Shown here: positions 47,814 to 51,398 of the stretch, piece by piece
How positions within the stretch are numbered: the first letter of the stretch is position 1
Layout of the letters: the number at the start of each line of letters is the position of its first letter
Source: Guyparkeria sp.
Lineage (GTDB): Bacteria > Pseudomonadota > Gammaproteobacteria > Halothiobacillales > Halothiobacillaceae
DNA: 51,398 nucleotides
Assembly (NCBI GenBank): GCA_024636755.1
Contig: JAGXGL010000092.1
Span: 1 to 51,398, forward strand
Direction: 5' to 3'
Program-made: the position numbers and the translations under genes
The notes under the pieces: model-generated
The model's database searches: none
Told to the model about the DNA's origin: nothing
What the model saw: the letters and a program-made list of their open reading frames with translations, nothing else

Positions 47814-50072
47814 TTACTTGCCAGATCCTTGTCGATTGGCTTGGAACTGGGCTAGGATCTGGATATAGGTTTCGCTCACGTCACGGGCGAAGTGGTCGAT
47901 GGCGTGACGCCGTGCGGTGCTGACGGCCTGGTCGGCCATGGTCGCGCGCAAGGTATCGTCTTCGATCAGTCGTTGGGCGGCCGTGGTCCAGCGGTCGATG
48001 TCCTCGGCGGTCTTGAAGCCGTTGCTCTCGTGGTTGACCACGTCGTCGATGCCGCTCGATCGCACGGCGACCACCGGCAGGCCTGCCGCCATCGCCTCGA
48101 GAATGACCATCCCCTGGGTTTCCGACTTGGAGGCGAACACGAACGCGTCCCCCAGTTGGTAATAGTGCGCCATCTCGTCGGGTGAAACCGCCCCGACCAG
48201 CGTGATCACCTCGGCCAGATCGAGTGCGTCGATGCGTTCCTGCAGGCGCTCGCGTTCGTCACCATCACCGATGATCAGGCAGCGAAATGGCTGGGCGCTG
48301 CGGCAGCGCAACTCGTCCATCGCCGCGATCAGAAAGTCGATGTTCTTCTCGCGGGAAAGCCTTGAAACACTCACCAGCACGCGCTCGTCCGGCCCAATGC
48401 CGTGTTTGAGGCGTAGGGCTTCGACGGCTGCGGGTTCGTCGGTTTGGAATCGGTCGAAGTCGATTCCGGTCGGGTGCACGTAGATGGGAGCGGTGACCCC
48501 GATCACCCGCAGGTATTCCTCGGCCGACTCGGTCGGCACGATCACCCCGTCGCAGCGATTAGCGAACCGCCGGATGGCGGTGTGTGCGATCAGGTTGCGG
48601 AACAGCGGGCCCGGCAGCGGCACGAAGTGCGAGTAGTGTTCCAGGCGGGTGTGATAGGTAAATACCGTCGGCACCTTCAGCCGTCGAGCATGCCATTGCG
48701 CCGCCCAGCCAAGCCAGAATGGGTGGTGGATGTGGATCAGGTCGGGTGAAAAGTCTTTCAGTCCCCGGCGAATGCGCGGCGAGAGCGGATTGGCCAGCCG
48801 GAACTCGCCCTTATGCCCCATGCTCAGCAGCGAGGGGACGCGGACCACGTCGGTCTCCCGGTCATCCTGGCGGGCGTAGCTGGGCGCGATGATCCGCACG
48901 CGATGACTCAACTGCGCCAATCCCCGGTGCAGTCGATCGATGGAGATGGGCACCCCACCGATGAACGGCAGATAGTTGTTGGTCACCATGGCGATGGTCA
49001 GCGGTCGGCCGGTCCACGGCGAGGTGTCCAGGTCGTAGTTCCGGTAGTAGTCGCGCTCGACGAAGATCGTGCTGTAGAGCTTGATTGCCAGCAGGATCAG
49101 CAGGCCGAGCACCAGCAGGAAATTGAGGTGGCCGACGTAGAAGAGCGAGTGGATGAAGAACCATAGGCTCTCGAGCGTCTTGAACACCTGGTGCTGGCCG
49201 ATATCGAGCCGCTCGACCGTGATCGTCACCTCGCCATCGGCGCTCTTCACGTCGACGTAGTGATAGAAGCTGGTCTCGTTGTTGAGTACCAGTCCGCCGG
49301 CCCCGCCGGTGACCACGTAGCGGACCCCGTCGCGTTGCTGTTCATCGAACAGGTGCAGGTTGCTGGAAAACACCGCGTCGACGTCATGCGCGCGGAACAG
49401 CGCGTGAAGCCGGTCGCGGAAGGTCTCGTCGGTCAGGTACTGATCGTCGGAATCGAGCGGGCTTTTCTCTGTAGTGCGGAACATCGGGTGGCCGATGAAC
49501 ACGAAGCGATACGTGGCTGACGGATCGCGCAGCTGCTCCTTGAGCCAGTGAAGTTGGAACGGATAGGTGTCCGAGTCGGTGCTGTCGAGGAACAGGAACT
49601 GGCTGCCGCCGGCGCGAAAGCCGAAGAAGTACGGGCCGAAGTGCTCGTAGTAATTGAACGAGCCGAAGGCACCGCTCTCCTTCTCGCCCACCGTCAGCAG
49701 GTAGGGCATCTCCAGGTGCGAGAGCGTGCGGTACAGGGCGCGATACTTGTCCTCGCCGCCGCCACTGACGGCGTTGCCGGCCGAGACCACGAAGTCGAGC
49801 CCGGCGCGATTGAGCCGCGGGATCATCTTGCGCTCGAACAGGCCGACCGAGTTGTTGATATTGCCGACGACGGCGAAATGCAACTCGTCATTTGTCTGGT
49901 TATCTGCCAGGTCCTGAACACGCTCGATCTGCTCGGCGTGGACCGCGTGGTAGGTGGTCTCGAAGATCGATAGGTAGACCCGGTAGCCGACCAGCAGGAG
50001 GATGGCGGTCAGCGTCAGATAGAAGGCCAGCTTGAGACGACGCGGTGTCAATGATCGCGACAGGCGGCTCAC
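47814..50072 (-). CDS. metallophosphoesterase-like/GT4 glycosyltransferase membrane fusion
   Basis: A 752-residue fusion. A basic N-terminus and a helix (residues 14-33) lead to a ~255-residue calcineurin-like phosphoesterase domain, predicted periplasmic. A membrane segment at ~303-335 returns the chain to the cytoplasm, where residues ~357-745 form a GT4 glycosyltransferase (GGVPISIDRLHRGLA, TYHTRLEHY, PTGIDFDRF, VSRLSREKNIDFL, and the donor-site E-x7-E at Glu651/Glu659). The phosphoesterase motifs are degenerate: Asn71 and Asn100 where GD is expected, GEK at 129-131 for GNH, SNLH at 237-240 for GHxH, with only His195 and His240 kept. The GT part resembles diacylglycerol/phosphatidylinositol glycosyltransferases. 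The GTG start overlaps the stop of the upstream flippase-like gene. Confidence 0.85.
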   Translation of the reverse strand: MSRLSRSLTPRRLKLAFYLTLTAILLLVGYRVYLSIFETTYHAVHAEQIERVQDLADNQTNDELHFAVVGNINNSVGLFERKMIPRLNRAGLDFVVSAGNAVSGGGEDKYRALYRTLSHLEMPYLLTVGEKESGAFGSFNYYEHFGPYFFGFRAGGSQFLFLDSTDSDTYPFQLHWLKEQLRDPSATYRFVFIGHPMFRTTEKSPLDSDDQYLTDETFRDRLHALFRAHDVDAVFSSNLHLFDEQQRDGVRYVVTGGAGGLVLNNETSFYHYVDVKSADGEVTITVERLDIGQHQVFKTLESLWFFIHSLFYVGHLNFLLVLGLLILLAIKLYSTIFVERDYYRNYDLDTSPWTGRPLTIAMVTNNYLPFIGGVPISIDRLHRGLAQLSHRVRIIAPSYARQDDRETDVVRVPSLLSMGHKGEFRLANPLSPRIRRGLKDFSPDLIHIHHPFWLGWAAQWHARRLKVPTVFTYHTRLEHYSHFVPLPGPLFRNLIAHTAIRRFANRCDGVIVPTESAEEYLRVIGVTAPIYVHPTGIDFDRFQTDEPAAVEALRLKHGIGPDERVLVSVSRLSREKNIDFLIAAMDELRCRSAQPFRCLIIGDGDERERLQERIDALDLAEVITLVGAVSPDEMAHYYQLGDAFVFASKSETQGMVILEAMAAGLPVVAVRSSGIDDVVNHESNGFKTAEDIDRWTTAAQRLIEDDTLRATMADQAVSTARRHAIDHFARDVSETYIQILAQFQANRQGSGK

Positions 50073-51145
50073 GCGGTTCCTCGCCGGCTGGCCGTGATTT
50101 CTCGCTGGGTGACAATCAGCCCGATCAGCATGCCCAGATAGATCGTCAGCGCTCGCCAGGCCACGGTCACCAGCACCAGGTGCGAGGCGGTGACCACGTC
50201 ACGGAAGAAATAGGCGAACACGCCCTCGGCAATGCCTGCGGCACCCGGCGTGGGCGAGAAATACATCACGAAGGTGGTCATCACCATGCGACCGATGACC
50301 AGCCAGTAGTCGAACCCGTAACCCAGGGACCAGAAGAGCAGGGCGGGGAACGAGAACAGGGCCAGCAGAAAGATCGCCGTGAAGACGAACGAGGCGGCGA
50401 TGTCGAGCCGGCTTCCCTGGAAATAACGCACGAATCCGTGAGCAAATCGCTGTAATTCGCGCACCAACCGATGGCGCCAGCGGTGATGTCGTTGCGGGCT
50501 GATCATGTGCAGGCCTCGCAGCGCCTTGAGCGCGCTCAGCATCGGGCGCAACAGCCAGTTGCTGCGCATGACCAGGACCATGAAAAAAATCAGGTAAAGC
50601 GCCACTGATACGCTCAATGTGATTACCAGCGAGTCGCTCTGTGCCGCGCCTTCCGCTCCCGGGAGTGTCACCAGCAGGATCGGCGTGGCGCCGAAGATGA
50701 ACAGCACCGCGAGGGCGGTGCGAATGGTGGTGGCTGTCAGCCCGGTGCCCACCGGCACGCCGCGCCGGCGCATGAACCAGACCTGGGCCACCCCGCCGCC
50801 GGTGGCCAGCGGCGTGATGTTCGAGACGAAGATGTTGAGAAACACCAGCCGCGCCATGGCCGGCAACGGGATGGAGTGGCCCAGCGCGCGCAGGGTGAAC
50901 CACAGGCGCAGGCCGTCCGCGGCAAAGTAGACCAGCAATAACGCCAGGCTAGCCAGCACCAGTTGCCAGCCGAGCAGGCGTGCATCCCAGTGAATCTCGT
51001 GACCGGCGACCTGCAAGTAGACCGCCCAGATGCCGGCGGCGCTGAGCCCGATGAACAGTACAGCGAACCACAGCAGTCGGCGGCCACGAAAGGCCGGCTC
51101 GTCCTGGATCTCGAAGCGTTCGGACTGGCGGTGGGGGTCGGTCAT
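50069..51145 (-). CDS. lysylphosphatidylglycerol synthase TM/flippase-like membrane protein
   Basis: A 358-residue protein with about eight helices of the LPG_synthase_TM (UPF0104/AglD-like) family. It has the conserved LVFLNIFVSNITPLATGGGVAQVWFM in the first half and VMYFSPTPGAAGIAEGVFAYFF in the second. Relatives include the flippase half of MprF and proteins linked to glycolipid or polyprenyl-sugar handling. It is the first gene of a two-gene operon: its stop overlaps the GTG start of the phosphoesterase-GT4 gene. A joint role in making and moving a glycolipid is an inference from this coupling. Confidence 0.85.
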   Translation of the reverse strand: MTDPHRQSERFEIQDEPAFRGRRLLWFAVLFIGLSAAGIWAVYLQVAGHEIHWDARLLGWQLVLASLALLLVYFAADGLRLWFTLRALGHSIPLPAMARLVFLNIFVSNITPLATGGGVAQVWFMRRRGVPVGTGLTATTIRTALAVLFIFGATPILLVTLPGAEGAAQSDSLVITLSVSVALYLIFFMVLVMRSNWLLRPMLSALKALRGLHMISPQRHHRWRHRLVRELQRFAHGFVRYFQGSRLDIAASFVFTAIFLLALFSFPALLFWSLGYGFDYWLVIGRMVMTTFVMYFSPTPGAAGIAEGVFAYFFRDVVTASHLVLVTVAWRALTIYLGMLIGLIVTQREITASRRGTA

Positions 51146-51215
51146 TGGAAGGCGGTGCCGGGGAAAACGTGTCGGACGACGGCATTATCGGCCGGGCCGG
51201 TTGCGCCGGGCACAG

Positions 51216-51237
51216 AAAAACCCGCGCGAGGCGGGTT
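51216..51237 (-). terminator. terminator of the tRNA-Gly-Cys transcript
   Basis: On the minus strand AACCCGC-CTCGC-GCGGGTTTTT: a stem of about 6 bp followed by T5. It lies 22 nt beyond the tRNA-Cys 3' end and separates the tRNA unit from the flippase-like gene. Confidence 0.8.
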
Positions 51238-51258
51238 GTCCGTGACATACGTCAGTGT

Positions 51259-51332
51259 TGGAGGCTGGACCCGGAGTCGAACCGGGGTGAACGGATTTGC
51301 AATCCGGTGCATAGCCACTCTGCCATCCAGCC
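51259..51332 (-). tRNA. tRNA-Cys (GCA)
   Basis: A 74-nt tRNA on the minus strand. The acceptor is GGCTGGA/TCCAGCC, the anticodon loop TTGCAAA gives GCA, the discriminator is U as in all tRNA-Cys, and CCA is encoded. Confidence 0.95.
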
Positions 51333-51338
51333 GAAATC

Positions 51339-51398
51339 TGGAGCGGGAAACCGGATTCGAACCGGCGACCCCAACCTTGGCAAGGTTGTGCTCTACCA
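51339..51398 (-). tRNA. tRNA-Gly (GCC), 5' end cut by the window edge
   Basis: The 3' 60 nt are present: part of the D arm, anticodon arm AACCTTGCCAAGGTT with anticodon GCC, T arm with GGTTCGAATCC, then the 3' acceptor strand TTCCCGC and an encoded CCA. It is transcribed ahead of tRNA-Cys, 6 nt apart, like the start of the E. coli glyW-cysT-leuZ cluster. Confidence 0.93.

Overview
The window is a GC-rich (roughly 60-65% by eye), densely coded chromosomal segment of a gammaproteobacterium. Gene order (divergent bamE/fur next to recN; hrcA-grpE-dnaK-dnaJ; rimP-nusA-infB-rbfA-truB-rpsO-pnp; yciB/yciO with scpA-scpB) and protein similarity fit a Chromatiales-like lineage. A partial beta subunit of the sodium-type alternative ATPase at the left edge, an Na+-dependent amino-acid symporter and ovothiol genes would suit a halophilic or oxidant-exposed sulfur bacterium such as the Halothiobacillaceae. 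That placement is inference only.

Layout. 1-9.2 kb: N-ATPase atpD start, tRNA-Leu(UAA), an M16C metallopeptidase, an AI-2E-family permease, hda, smpB, an NSS symporter, ratA-rnfH and bamE. 9.2-13.3 kb: fur, recN, nadK and a Gdx/SugE-type SMR exporter, interrupted by two small inverted-repeat elements. 13.4-18.8 kb: the heat-shock cluster hrcA, grpE, dnaK, dnaJ, with a CIRCE operator before hrcA and a sigma-32-like promoter before grpE. 19.0-27.9 kb: the translation/transcription operon rimP-nusA-infB-rbfA-truB-rpsO-pnp, behind a near-consensus promoter and a terminator-bearing leader. 28-37.7 kb: an EAL-HDOD protein, a cyclic-nucleotide-binding protein, a parvulin lipoprotein, yciI, yciB, divergent yciO, a site-2 protease, scpA, scpB, a phosphotransacylase-like gene and pgm. 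37.7-51.4 kb: tRNA-Arg(CCG), a very large LOV-containing GGDEF-EAL protein, a membrane methyltransferase, ovoA with a coupled PLP-dependent C-S lyase, a DUF2789 gene, sohB, a two-gene membrane glycosylation module (phosphoesterase-like/GT4 fusion plus a flippase-like protein), and tRNA-Cys and tRNA-Gly.

Most of the window is conserved housekeeping. The parts that look least ordinary are: (1) the fusion of a periplasmic, catalytically degenerate metallophosphoesterase domain to a cytoplasmic GT4 glycosyltransferase, translationally coupled to an LPG-synthase-TM protein; (2) a blue-light LOV domain inside an MASE-like/GAF/PAS/GGDEF/EAL protein; (3) a family of small intergenic inverted-repeat elements sharing the end motif CTCTGCACGAATC..GATA (5.4, 9.2 and 46.2 kb, with an echo in the hrcA leader); (4) an unrelated MITE-like element whose terminal repeat supplies the nadK stop codon; and (5) two sets of short tandem repeats in front of ovoA. 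No CRISPR array, prophage or complete transposase was seen.
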